Positions 50,337 to 57,589 of a stretch of DNA of 64,000 bases are shown piece after piece; position 1 is the first letter of the stretch; every line of letters starts with the position of its first letter. Origin of the DNA: Prochlorococcus sp. MIT 0604 (lineage in GTDB: Bacteria; Cyanobacteriota; Cyanobacteriia; PCC-6307; Cyanobiaceae); the NCBI RefSeq assembly GCF_000757845.1, contig NZ_CP007753.1:1240001-1304000 (forward strand). Reading direction: 5' to 3'. A program made the position numbers and the translations under genes. Below the pieces are notes generated by a model that saw nothing but the letters and a program-made list of their open reading frames with translations, was not told the origin of the DNA and made no database searches.

Positions 50337-51611
50337 GTGGTAGAAACTAACTCTTGGATAAAAGTATTTAGAAGAGCAATTAAAGTCTCTGTTGGAACTG
50401 GATGGACTGTTCAACCTGATAGAGGAAATATTCGTGTTTTATATGGGAAAAAAGCATCAGGATTTTTATCAATAAACCTTCCATACAAATGGCAAGAAGA
50501 TCAATGGGTTGAGGCTCTTAAGCTCATACAAAATGCTGCTGATACTTATGAAAACTATAAATCCAATATTTCTTTAAAAGCTGCTTTTGATATTTCACAG
50601 AAATCATCATCTAAATTCGAGCTGAACTGGGATACGGCTCTCGAAAATTACAGAAACTCTAATAAACATACCATCCAAGAAAATACATGGAAAAGGAAGC
50701 ACCTTCCTGTAATTACAGCAATTCTCTTTTACGTAAAGAGATCAAAAGCAAGACCTCAAAATGGGAAAAGATTATGGGATAAAGTCAGTAATGAATATCA
50801 ACATGGTAAAAATTTAGAAAAAAGAGGTTGGGCTAAAGGCACAACCATGCGAAGACATATGAGATTAGCTTTTAATAGATTCTTAAATTGGTGCGTAGAA
50901 AGAGAAGATTTTCCATCATATTGGAGACCACCAGTTTTTAATAAAGCTGAAGAAGAAGTAACTACAGAAAAGAGAGTAGGTTATCCATTAACAGATTCCC
51001 AAATTGGAAGATTGGTTGATGCGTTTGCAGATAATGAGCATGCAGCAAAATGGCAATTTGCAACTCAGCTTTGTGCCGTATATGGATTGAGGCCTGAGGA
51101 ACTTAGATATTTAGTTCTAAAAAATAATAAAACAGAACTTTGGACTACTTATAAGAAATCGAATTCAAAGATAAATGGAAGAAGATTATTTCCTTTATTT
51201 GTTTTGGATATAGATGGAAATCCTTTTGAATGGTGCCTTACTTTGCAGCAAAGGTTTGCTGCTGGAGAACTTCTTCCTCAAATATCCAAAGGACAAGGCG
51301 CAGATAGGTTAGGCAAACAGTTAAGAGATAGAAGTCCTAAGAATGTTTGGTTGTCAATTTGCAAGGAAGCTGAAGTTGAGGGGCAAGAATGCACACCTTA
51401 TTCTTTCCGGCATAGATACGCCTATGTTGCTCATAATAGGATCAATAAAAATGGCACTTATAGATCACCAAAACAAATAGCAGATGCAATGGGACATGAT
51501 CTTGAAACTCATTTAAAAAGTTATTCAAGATTTAATACAAAAGATTTAGAGAACGCTTTTGATTCTGTTATCAGGAAATCAGAAAACAAGGTGGGAAAAG
51601 TTAAAAATTAA
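50337..51611 (+). CDS. Tyrosine recombinase (integrase) next to tRNA-Pro core
   Basis: A 424-residue phage-integrase-family protein with GTG start. Catalytic landmarks are QLCAVYGLRPEELRYLV (first Arg, about residue 251), TPYSFRHRYAYVAHNR (Arg-His box, about residue 361) and DAMGHDLETHLKSYSRF (late His and probable nucleophile Tyr, about residue 400). The N-terminus (WIKVFRRAIKVSVGTGWTVQ) is alignable with the start of the integrase at 36542, so the two are homologous though diverged. The gene reads away from the tRNA-Pro core toward nirA, which begins 152 bp after its stop. Confidence 0.92.
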   Translation: MVETNSWIKVFRRAIKVSVGTGWTVQPDRGNIRVLYGKKASGFLSINLPYKWQEDQWVEALKLIQNAADTYENYKSNISLKAAFDISQKSSSKFELNWDTALENYRNSNKHTIQENTWKRKHLPVITAILFYVKRSKARPQNGKRLWDKVSNEYQHGKNLEKRGWAKGTTMRRHMRLAFNRFLNWCVEREDFPSYWRPPVFNKAEEEVTTEKRVGYPLTDSQIGRLVDAFADNEHAAKWQFATQLCAVYGLRPEELRYLVLKNNKTELWTTYKKSNSKINGRRLFPLFVLDIDGNPFEWCLTLQQRFAAGELLPQISKGQGADRLGKQLRDRSPKNVWLSICKEAEVEGQECTPYSFRHRYAYVAHNRINKNGTYRSPKQIADAMGHDLETHLKSYSRFNTKDLENAFDSVIRKSENKVGKVKN

Positions 51612-51701
51612 TTCTAGAACATTACAATTATTAGAGTAAATGAACTAAATTGTTTATGAAAGAAATAGATTTTTAAAAATAAAAAATATTTATAGAAATT
51701 C

Positions 51702-51715
51702 GTATAATAGGATAC
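51702..51715 (+). promoter_or_regulatory. NtcA box upstream of nirA
   Basis: A perfect GTA-N8-TAC palindrome (GTATAATAGGATAC), the NtcA consensus, lies 48 bp before the nirA ATG. A -10-like TAATCT at 51743-51748 follows at a spacing a few bases longer than the usual class II arrangement. It should place nirA under 2-oxoglutarate/NtcA activation during nitrogen limitation. Confidence 0.8.
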
Positions 51716-51763
51716 ATTTTATCCCCCCAAATCTAGGGAAAATAATCTGATTAAAAAATAAAT

Positions 51764-53287
51764 ATGCAATATTATTTAAATGATAAAAAATTAAATAAGA
51801 TTGAAAAGCAAAAGGCGGAAAAAGATGGTCTGAAAATTTTTGAAGAATTAGATGATTATGCTCTTAAAGGGTGGGAAGAGATGGATGAAGTAGATTTGCA
51901 AATGCGCTTAAAGTGGTATGGCCTTTTTTGGAGACCAAAAACTCCTGGAAGATTTATGATGAGGCTTAGAGTTCCCAATGGAATTTTAAACTCTAATCAG
52001 TTGAGAGTAATCGCTTCAATAGTTGCTAGATACGGAGAAGACGGTTCTGCAGATATAACAACTAGGCAAAATATTCAATTAAGGGGAGTTTTGATAAATG
52101 ATCTACCAGATATTATTAAAAGACTTAGAGAGGTTGATATTACATCCGTTCAGTCTGGAATGGATAATCCAAGAAATGTAACTGGCAATCCACTAGCGGG
52201 AATTGATCCTGAAGAAATTATTGATACAAGAAAATATACTTCTGAATTAGAAGATTACTTAACAAATTCTGGTAATGGCAACCCCGAATTCTCCAATTTA
52301 CCCAGGAAGTGGAATACTGCAGTTGCCGGAGCAAAAGATAATTTTCTTCTACATAATGATCTTATCTTTCATCCTGTTTTTAAAAATGGAATATTAGGCT
52401 TTGGTGTCTGGGTAGGAGGAATTTTATCAGCAACTTTAAATGCTTATGCTATACCTCTAGATGTCTGGGTAGAAGAAAAAGATATATGTAAAATAACTGG
52501 AATTATTACTTCCCTTTGGCGAGATAATGGAGATAGATTTCTCAGAAATAAAGGAAGATTCAGATATTATTTAAACTCTATAGGTATTGAAAAATTTAGA
52601 AAACTTGTAGAAGAAAAATTTGGAACTTTGTCGAACGATCCAGGCTCAATTTTCAACGAAAAACAAAGAAGTTTATTTGGGATTAATAAACAAAAACAAA
52701 ACAATCTTTACTTTGCTGGATTACATATTCCTGTAGGAAGATTATGTGTAGAAGATATACAAGAAATTGCAAGATTAAGTGAAAAATATGGACAAAGTGA
52801 AGTAAGACTAACCGAAGATCAAAATCTAATTATTGTTGGCCTGAAAGATAACATTTTAGAAGAATTTGCTAATGAAGAAATTATTAAAAAATTCAAATTA
52901 AATCCATCCCATTTTTCAGCGAGTACTGTTTCATGCACAGGGAGTAGTTATTGTAGTTTTGCTCTTGCAAATACCAAAGATATAGCAAGAAATATTTCTG
53001 AAAAATTAGATCGAGAACTTGAATTATCAGAGGAGGTTAAAATCCATTGGACAGGATGTCCAAATAATTGTGGACAAGCTCATATGGGTGGTATTGGCAT
53101 GACCGGCACAAAGGTAAAAAAAGAGGGAGGTGGAACTGAGGATGGATATAATGTCAGTATTGGAGGAAGACAAGATCACCTGCAAACTTTAGGTGAAACC
53201 GAATTTAAAAAAGTTAGTAAACATGAAATTTATAATTTAATCAAAGAAATTTTAATCAACAAATTTAATGCAAAGTTAAAAACCTAA
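51764..53287 (+). CDS. nirA: Ferredoxin-nitrite reductase
   Basis: A 507-residue enzyme that reduces nitrite to ammonium with six electrons from ferredoxin. The siroheme/4Fe-4S ligands are Cys391 and Cys397 in SCTGSSYCSFALANTK and Cys432 and Cys436 in WTGCPNNCGQAHMGGIGMTG. Two ferrodoxin-like half-domains contribute ADITTRQNIQLRG and EVRLTEDQNLIIVG, the pseudo-twofold repeat of the family. Length is typical for cyanobacterial NirA. An NtcA box lies immediately upstream and a nirX-like gene 10 bp downstream. It acts in the cytosol and is the last step of nitrate assimilation here. Confidence 0.95.
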   Translation: MQYYLNDKKLNKIEKQKAEKDGLKIFEELDDYALKGWEEMDEVDLQMRLKWYGLFWRPKTPGRFMMRLRVPNGILNSNQLRVIASIVARYGEDGSADITTRQNIQLRGVLINDLPDIIKRLREVDITSVQSGMDNPRNVTGNPLAGIDPEEIIDTRKYTSELEDYLTNSGNGNPEFSNLPRKWNTAVAGAKDNFLLHNDLIFHPVFKNGILGFGVWVGGILSATLNAYAIPLDVWVEEKDICKITGIITSLWRDNGDRFLRNKGRFRYYLNSIGIEKFRKLVEEKFGTLSNDPGSIFNEKQRSLFGINKQKQNNLYFAGLHIPVGRLCVEDIQEIARLSEKYGQSEVRLTEDQNLIIVGLKDNILEEFANEEIIKKFKLNPSHFSASTVSCTGSSYCSFALANTKDIARNISEKLDRELELSEEVKIHWTGCPNNCGQAHMGGIGMTGTKVKKEGGGTEDGYNVSIGGRQDHLQTLGETEFKKVSKHEIYNLIKEILINKFNAKLKT

Positions 53288-53297
53288 AAATATATTA

Positions 53298-54026
53298 ATG
53301 AGCAAAAGTGAATCTGAAATATTAGAAGTTTTAAATGGATTAGGTTCAAAAAAATTAGATCTTGATATTCTATTTTCCTACTATTCATTGGAATTATCTT
53401 TTGAGATTCGTAAAGTTATTGCGGAAAAGATAGGTATGCAAGAAAAGAAAGGATATTTTTTACTTGAAAAGATGATAAAAAAATTTGGCCTTAAAGTTGA
53501 ATTAATTGAGGCCCTTAAATTAACAAATAAAAAAAATGCAAAAGATCTTTTACTAAAAAATCTTTATCAAAATAATAAGTTAAATATTCATATAATTAAT
53601 GCTTTAGAGCCCTGGGGAGGAGAAATTGAACTTCAATTAATTAGAGAAATATTCGATATTTGCGAAACAGATTTTTGGATTGCAGGTCTTAATATTCTTC
53701 ATTTCAAAGCTCATCAATTAACTGATGAAAAATTATTATCTTTTATTGATCAAATAAAAATTTACGATAATTTCAAAATCAACTACAAGATAATCTCAAT
53801 CTTAAAAAGAAGAGAAAGCGAAATAGTTTGTAAATTGCTCTATAAATATTCTCTAAATAAAGAATTAGAAATCGCTAAATATGCAATTTTTTCTTTAGGG
53901 AGTATTTGGAATGATAATAGTTTTGAAAAATTATCAAAATTAGAAAATGAAATAAAAGATCCTTCTCTACTTAAATGCATAAAAAATCAAAAATTGATCT
54001 CAAATCAATTTCTAATAAATAAATAA
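53298..54026 (+). CDS. nirX: Helical-repeat protein linked to nitrite reductase (NirX-like)
   Basis: A 242-residue protein of repeated amphipathic helices (LSFEIRKVIAEKIGMQEKKG; DFWIAGLNILHFKAHQLTDE; ELEIAKYAIFSLGSIWNDNS), reminiscent of HEAT-like repeats. It follows nirA by 10 bp in the same transcription unit. Picocyanobacterial nitrite-reductase operons commonly have a gene of unknown function in this position called nirX; in Synechococcus a nirB product is needed for full nitrite reductase activity. I assign the name from position and character, not from a diagnostic motif. A scaffold or maturation role for NirA is likely but unproven. Confidence 0.6.
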   Translation: MSKSESEILEVLNGLGSKKLDLDILFSYYSLELSFEIRKVIAEKIGMQEKKGYFLLEKMIKKFGLKVELIEALKLTNKKNAKDLLLKNLYQNNKLNIHIINALEPWGGEIELQLIREIFDICETDFWIAGLNILHFKAHQLTDEKLLSFIDQIKIYDNFKINYKIISILKRRESEIVCKLLYKYSLNKELEIAKYAIFSLGSIWNDNSFEKLSKLENEIKDPSLLKCIKNQKLISNQFLINK

Positions 54027-54035
54027 ACTAGAGAA

Positions 54036-54530
54036 TTATTTTTTTAACTTATCAATGAGATTTATTAAATTACAAGGTTTTGTATTTTCATTAAGTTGAT
54101 AAGAAATTATATCTTGCCAACCTGTCATCACAGCATCCTTAGATCCAGGTAAAACGAATAAAAACTTATCATTTGCAGATCCTGCAATACACCTACTTTG
54201 TAAAGTACTAGTTCCTATCTTTTTAAATGATAAAAATCTAAAAGTTTCCCCAAAACCATCAATCTCTTTATCTAATAAAGGTCTAATAGCTTCAGGAGTA
54301 ACGTCCCTAGCTGTAATTCCTGTACCACCTGTTGTGATAATTACATCAATATTTGGATCTGAGATCCAATCGCTTATATATTTTCTAATTAAATAAATAT
54401 CATCTTTGCAAATTTTCTTATCAACGATATTGTGTCCTGATTTCTCAGCCTCTTGAAGTAGATAATTTCCACTCTCATCATTTTTTGTGTTACGAGTATC
54501 AGAAACAGTAAGCAAAGCTATAGAAACCAC
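54036..54530 (-). CDS. moaB: Molybdopterin adenylyltransferase-type protein MoaB/MogA
   Basis: A 164-residue protein with the molybdopterin-binding landmarks of MogA/MoaB: SIALLTVSDTRNTKNDESGN at the N-terminus, DVIITTGGTGITARDVTPEA (the TGGTG loop) around residue 62, and FLFVLPGSKDAVMTGWQDII. It should adenylate molybdopterin before molybdenum insertion by MoeA. GTG at 54530 is the start. It converges on the nirX-like gene with a 9-bp gap and diverges from moaD across 35 bp. Confidence 0.92.
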   Translation of the reverse strand: MVSIALLTVSDTRNTKNDESGNYLLQEAEKSGHNIVDKKICKDDIYLIRKYISDWISDPNIDVIITTGGTGITARDVTPEAIRPLLDKEIDGFGETFRFLSFKKIGTSTLQSRCIAGSANDKFLFVLPGSKDAVMTGWQDIISYQLNENTKPCNLINLIDKLKK

Positions 54531-54565
54531 TTAAAATTAAACCATTAGTTACTAGATCACTATAG

Positions 54566-54817
54566 ATGGAAAGTGAAAAATCTAACAAAATTAAGGTGGT
54601 TTTATTATCTAGTATCGCTGAAGATCTAGGTTGGAATGAAAAATTTCTTACAATTGAAGGCTCTCAAATGAAGGTTTTTTCTGTATGGAAGTTAATTAAT
54701 TCTAAATTACCTCAAGATAATATTATCGTTTCTATTAATCAAGAAATTACAGATATGGATGCGAAGATTAATCCAAATGATGAGGTGGCATTTATGCCAA
54801 TGTTTACCGGTGGATAA
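54566..54817 (+). CDS. moaD: Molybdopterin synthase small subunit MoaD
   Basis: An 83-residue ubiquitin-like protein ending in the required double glycine (EVAFMPMFTGG), whose C-terminal thiocarboxylate donates sulfur to precursor Z. The beta-grasp pattern is recognisable (IKVVLLSSIAEDLGW; NIIVSINQEITDMDAKINPN). It overlaps moaE by 8 bp, so the two subunits are translated together. No adenylating MoeB is encoded in the cluster; a housekeeping MoeB/ThiF-type enzyme must serve. Confidence 0.9.
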   Translation: MESEKSNKIKVVLLSSIAEDLGWNEKFLTIEGSQMKVFSVWKLINSKLPQDNIIVSINQEITDMDAKINPNDEVAFMPMFTGG

Positions 54818-55262
54818 TTTAAGAATAAAATTTAGAATCCTAGAAGAAACTTTTAATCCTTATAAAGAATTCGAACTTTGGGAGAAGGTCAATAAAAATT
54901 CAGCAAACTCACTTTTTATTGGAAGAGTAAGGCCTTTTGATCAATTTGGAAATGATTTAAAGAAACTAGAAATTGTTCATTATAAAGGAATGACCGAAAA
55001 TTATATTAAAAGATATTTAATGAAAATTTCAGAAAAACAGGACGATTTATGTATTTTTCTCTTACACAGAATAGGTTTCATTTACCCTAACGAACCTATT
55101 ATTTTAATAGCAGTAAGTGCAAATCATAGAGGCATTGCAAATAAATATCTCCAAGAAATACTTGAATTTACAAAATACAAAGTTCCTTTTTGGAAAAAAG
55201 AATGGACTTTAAAAGGATCCTCATGGGTAAAAAAGAATACTGAATTAGGATTTAAATTATAA
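54810..55262 (+). CDS. moaE: Molybdopterin synthase large subunit MoaE
   Basis: A 150-residue protein with ANSLFIGRVRPFDQFGNDLK (the family's F-x-G-x-V-R segment), HYKGMTENYIKRYL, FLLHRIGFIYPNEPIILIAV with the catalytic HRxG, and VPFWKKEW, whose lysines lie in the active site. It joins MoaD to form molybdopterin synthase. I take GTG at 54810, inside the end of moaD, as start; a frame from 54759 would add 17 residues of non-family sequence. Its last 6 bp overlap the convergent moeA. Confidence 0.9.
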   Translation: MDNLRIKFRILEETFNPYKEFELWEKVNKNSANSLFIGRVRPFDQFGNDLKKLEIVHYKGMTENYIKRYLMKISEKQDDLCIFLLHRIGFIYPNEPIILIAVSANHRGIANKYLQEILEFTKYKVPFWKKEWTLKGSSWVKKNTELGFKL

Positions 55263-56519
55263 AAAATTATTTTTTAAAAGTTGTGCCCATAATAAATTTC
55301 CTTTTTGACAAAAATCAATTTCAGAAGGTATTTCTATTAATAAATCCGAATTAGATATTGAACTAATCTTTGATGAGGATTGTTCTTCAGAAATATCTGC
55401 AATCAATTCACCTTCTTCATTAACAATAAGTTTTCCTCTAAGTAATTCTGGTCTCCCTTTTCTTCTTTTCAAATCAGAATTCAGCTTAACCTTAATCCTA
55501 AGAGGGAATTCAATATTAGTAATGCCTTCAAGTTTCTGAAGCGCGGGCCACACAAGTTGGATAAACGTAATAGCTGCCGAAACGGGATTCCCCGGTAATC
55601 CAAAATAAGGAATTTTTTTATTTATCAATCCAAAAGCAAAGGGTTTTCCTGGCTTTAAAAATAGTTTCCAAAATTTAATTTCTCCTATCTCGTTAATAAT
55701 ATCTTTTAAAAAATCTTTTTTACCAACTGATATCCCACCAACTGAAATAACCACATCGTTAAATTCAGAAATATTTCTAAGAGAATTTTTAATATTTTGA
55801 TAATTATCTTTTTCTATATGAATTTCATTAATTTCAAATCCAAGATTTTTTGAGATTGATTTTATCAAAATGCTATTACTTTCCCATATTTCTCCTTTCT
55901 TTCTTGCAGTCCCTGATTTGATAAGTTCATCTCCAGTAATTAGTAAACCTAATTTAGAAATTTTGCTCACTTTTATAGTTTTTATCCCACAACTTGCTAA
56001 TTTGCTTAAAATCCCAGGTGTAATCTTTACCCCTTTCTTGATTAATATTTCACCTTTAAATACTTGATCATTTTTTTCTCTAATCCAAGAGTTATTAAAT
56101 GATTTTTCTTTTTTAAGAATATACTCATTTCCGTTTAAAAGTTCTAAAGAAACTTGTTCTTGAGGTATCACATAAAAACAATTATCTGGCACAAATGAAC
56201 CTGTACTAATCGTTACAGCTTCACCTTTTTTAAGAAGTTCATTAAATGGCTTCCCGGGAAAAGACTCTCCGACAATTTTCCATTTATTCCCTTTAGTTGA
56301 TTCTCCTAGCGCATATCCATCCATAACTGATGATCTATAACCTGGTATATCTTCCTCAGATAAGATTTCCTCCATAGAAACTTTTCCAAGTGCTTCGTCT
56401 AAATTGATCTCTTCCTTATGTAAAATTTCATTATTCACTATTAAAGTATCTATCTCTTCCAAGATTTTTTTAATAGCGTCATTTAAATAAAGACCCTGAT
56501 TATTTATATCAATTCCCAT
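55257..56519 (-). CDS. moeA: Molybdopterin molybdenumtransferase MoeA
   Basis: A 420-residue protein with MoeA landmarks: IPGYRSSVMDGYAL around residue 60, ISTGSFVPDN, ISKLGLLITGDELI around residue 185, VVISVGGISVGKKDFLKDII (the VGG/SxGxxD loop) around residue 258, and FFGLPGNPVSAAITF-type PYFGLPGNPVSAAITFIQLV around residue 308. It inserts molybdate into adenylated molybdopterin. It is co-directional with moaC, 12 bp upstream, and forms a minus-strand pair with it. Length is normal for cyanobacterial MoeA. Confidence 0.93.
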   Translation of the reverse strand: MGIDINNQGLYLNDAIKKILEEIDTLIVNNEILHKEEINLDEALGKVSMEEILSEEDIPGYRSSVMDGYALGESTKGNKWKIVGESFPGKPFNELLKKGEAVTISTGSFVPDNCFYVIPQEQVSLELLNGNEYILKKEKSFNNSWIREKNDQVFKGEILIKKGVKITPGILSKLASCGIKTIKVSKISKLGLLITGDELIKSGTARKKGEIWESNSILIKSISKNLGFEINEIHIEKDNYQNIKNSLRNISEFNDVVISVGGISVGKKDFLKDIINEIGEIKFWKLFLKPGKPFAFGLINKKIPYFGLPGNPVSAAITFIQLVWPALQKLEGITNIEFPLRIKVKLNSDLKRRKGRPELLRGKLIVNEEGELIADISEEQSSSKISSISNSDLLIEIPSEIDFCQKGNLLWAQLLKNNFL

Positions 56520-56531
56520 TATTGTGAGTAC

Positions 56532-57017
56532 TTAACTTCTTTTTAATATTCCATTCTTACCACCTTTTTTTTCTAAAAGGCGAATATTATCAATAGTCAT
56601 AAAAGGATCTAAAGCTTTAAGCATGTCATATAGAGTGAGAAGACCAATTGAAACTGATGTAAGAGCCTCCATCTCAACACCTGTTTTCGAATGAGATTTG
56701 CAAAAAGCAATAATTTTAATTGCTTTCATTGATTCACAAATTTCAAAATCAATTGTGATTTTATTCAATGATAAATTATGACAGAGAGGAATAAGTTCTG
56801 AGGTTTTTTTTGCACCATTTATTGCAGAAAATCTAGCCGCTGCAAAAATATCACCTTTTTTAATTTTTTCATTTTTTATTTTTTCTAATATTTCTTTGTT
56901 TAAATTAATATATCCTTCTGCTAAAGCCTCTCTTTTAGTTTCTACTTTATCTGAAATATCAACTATGTTCATTTCTCCCCTTTCATTAATATGAGTTAAA
57001 GATTTATCCATTTCCAT
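56532..57017 (-). CDS. moaC: Cyclic pyranopterin monophosphate synthase MoaC
   Basis: A 161-residue protein with the complete family signature: LTHINERGEMNIVDISDKVE at the start, KGDIFAAARFSAINGAKKTS, ELIPLCHNLSLNKITIDFEI, and HSKTGVEMEALTSVSIGLLT with LYDMLKALDPFMTI. It works after MoaA to form cyclic pyranopterin monophosphate. The start could also be the ATG two codons further in. It diverges from narM over about 100 bp of AT-rich DNA in which I find no GTA-N8-TAC box. Confidence 0.95.
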   Translation of the reverse strand: MEMDKSLTHINERGEMNIVDISDKVETKREALAEGYINLNKEILEKIKNEKIKKGDIFAAARFSAINGAKKTSELIPLCHNLSLNKITIDFEICESMKAIKIIAFCKSHSKTGVEMEALTSVSIGLLTLYDMLKALDPFMTIDNIRLLEKKGGKNGILKRS

Positions 57018-57118
57018 TAAGCAATTTATTCAATAATACAAAAAATAAAATTTTTAATAAAGCTAATATCAATTTTTTATACTTAGCATTAATTTATTAA
57101 TAAAATATCAATTTAATT

Positions 57119-57580
57119 TTGGTTAACAGTCAATCAAATCATTATTTTAATTTCGAGGATGATTTTATTAAAGATTTAAGATGCATTCCTTTATGTGTAA
57201 GAAGGAAACTTGATTTAATTGGAATTAAATTAAAACTTACTCATTGGCAAGATTTTAATTTAATTGAAAAAAATAAGATAGTTGATTGGCCAGATTCAAA
57301 AAACGATCTTTTTGATTTAAAAATTTTTTTGAAAGAAATTACATCCAATTCAAAATATGGAGAAGCAAAAGAAATAGAAATTTCAATTAATCAACCTTGG
57401 CAAAATAAAAATAAAGTTCCTGACCAAGTTCTAAAATCGGCACTAGCAAGGGGAATTAATATTTCTGTTGAAAAATGGAGCAATTTAAACGAACTAGATA
57501 GATTTGCTTTTTGCAAATTAGTTAGACCCAGTCATGAACACAACAATTTGGATAGAGCATTTGATGAGATTCTAAAATAA
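57119..57580 (+). CDS. narM: Nitrate reductase-associated protein NarM
   Basis: A 153-residue protein matching the cyanobacterial nitrate-reductase-associated family. FNFEDDFIKDLRCIPLCVRR and KLDLIGIKLKLTHWQDF form its conserved N-terminal block, and FCKLVRPSHEHNNLDRAFDE its conserved C-terminus. In Synechococcus elongatus NarM is needed to form active NarB, probably during cofactor insertion or maturation. TTG at 57119 is the likely start, as no ATG is near. It is convergent with narB, 9 bp apart. Confidence 0.85.
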   Translation: MVNSQSNHYFNFEDDFIKDLRCIPLCVRRKLDLIGIKLKLTHWQDFNLIEKNKIVDWPDSKNDLFDLKIFLKEITSNSKYGEAKEIEISINQPWQNKNKVPDQVLKSALARGINISVEKWSNLNELDRFAFCKLVRPSHEHNNLDRAFDEILK

Positions 57581-57589
57581 GATTCTTGC

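Larger units (their letters stand above)
48895..51611. mobile_element. tRNA-Pro integration locus with nested segments
   Basis: Two tRNA-Pro 3'-half cores (48895 and 50144) bracket a 1.25-kb segment with four small genes and paired 24-bp repeats. To the right of the second core is an integrase. This is what two successive insertions into one tRNA-Pro would leave: a small non-autonomous element on the left, and an integrase-bearing element on the right whose far end is not in the window. An intact tRNA-Pro(TGG) is absent here. Whether the nitrate cluster is part of the second element cannot be decided from this sequence. Confidence 0.6.

Noticed and set aside
36542-51611. Complete prophage between the two integrases
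   Set aside because: No capsid, portal, terminase, tail or lysis genes are found; only integration and replication functions are present.
54759-54809. Longer N-terminus for MoaE
   Set aside because: The residues MRRLIQMMRWHLCQCLP are moaD read in another frame; GTG at 54810 starts family-like sequence.
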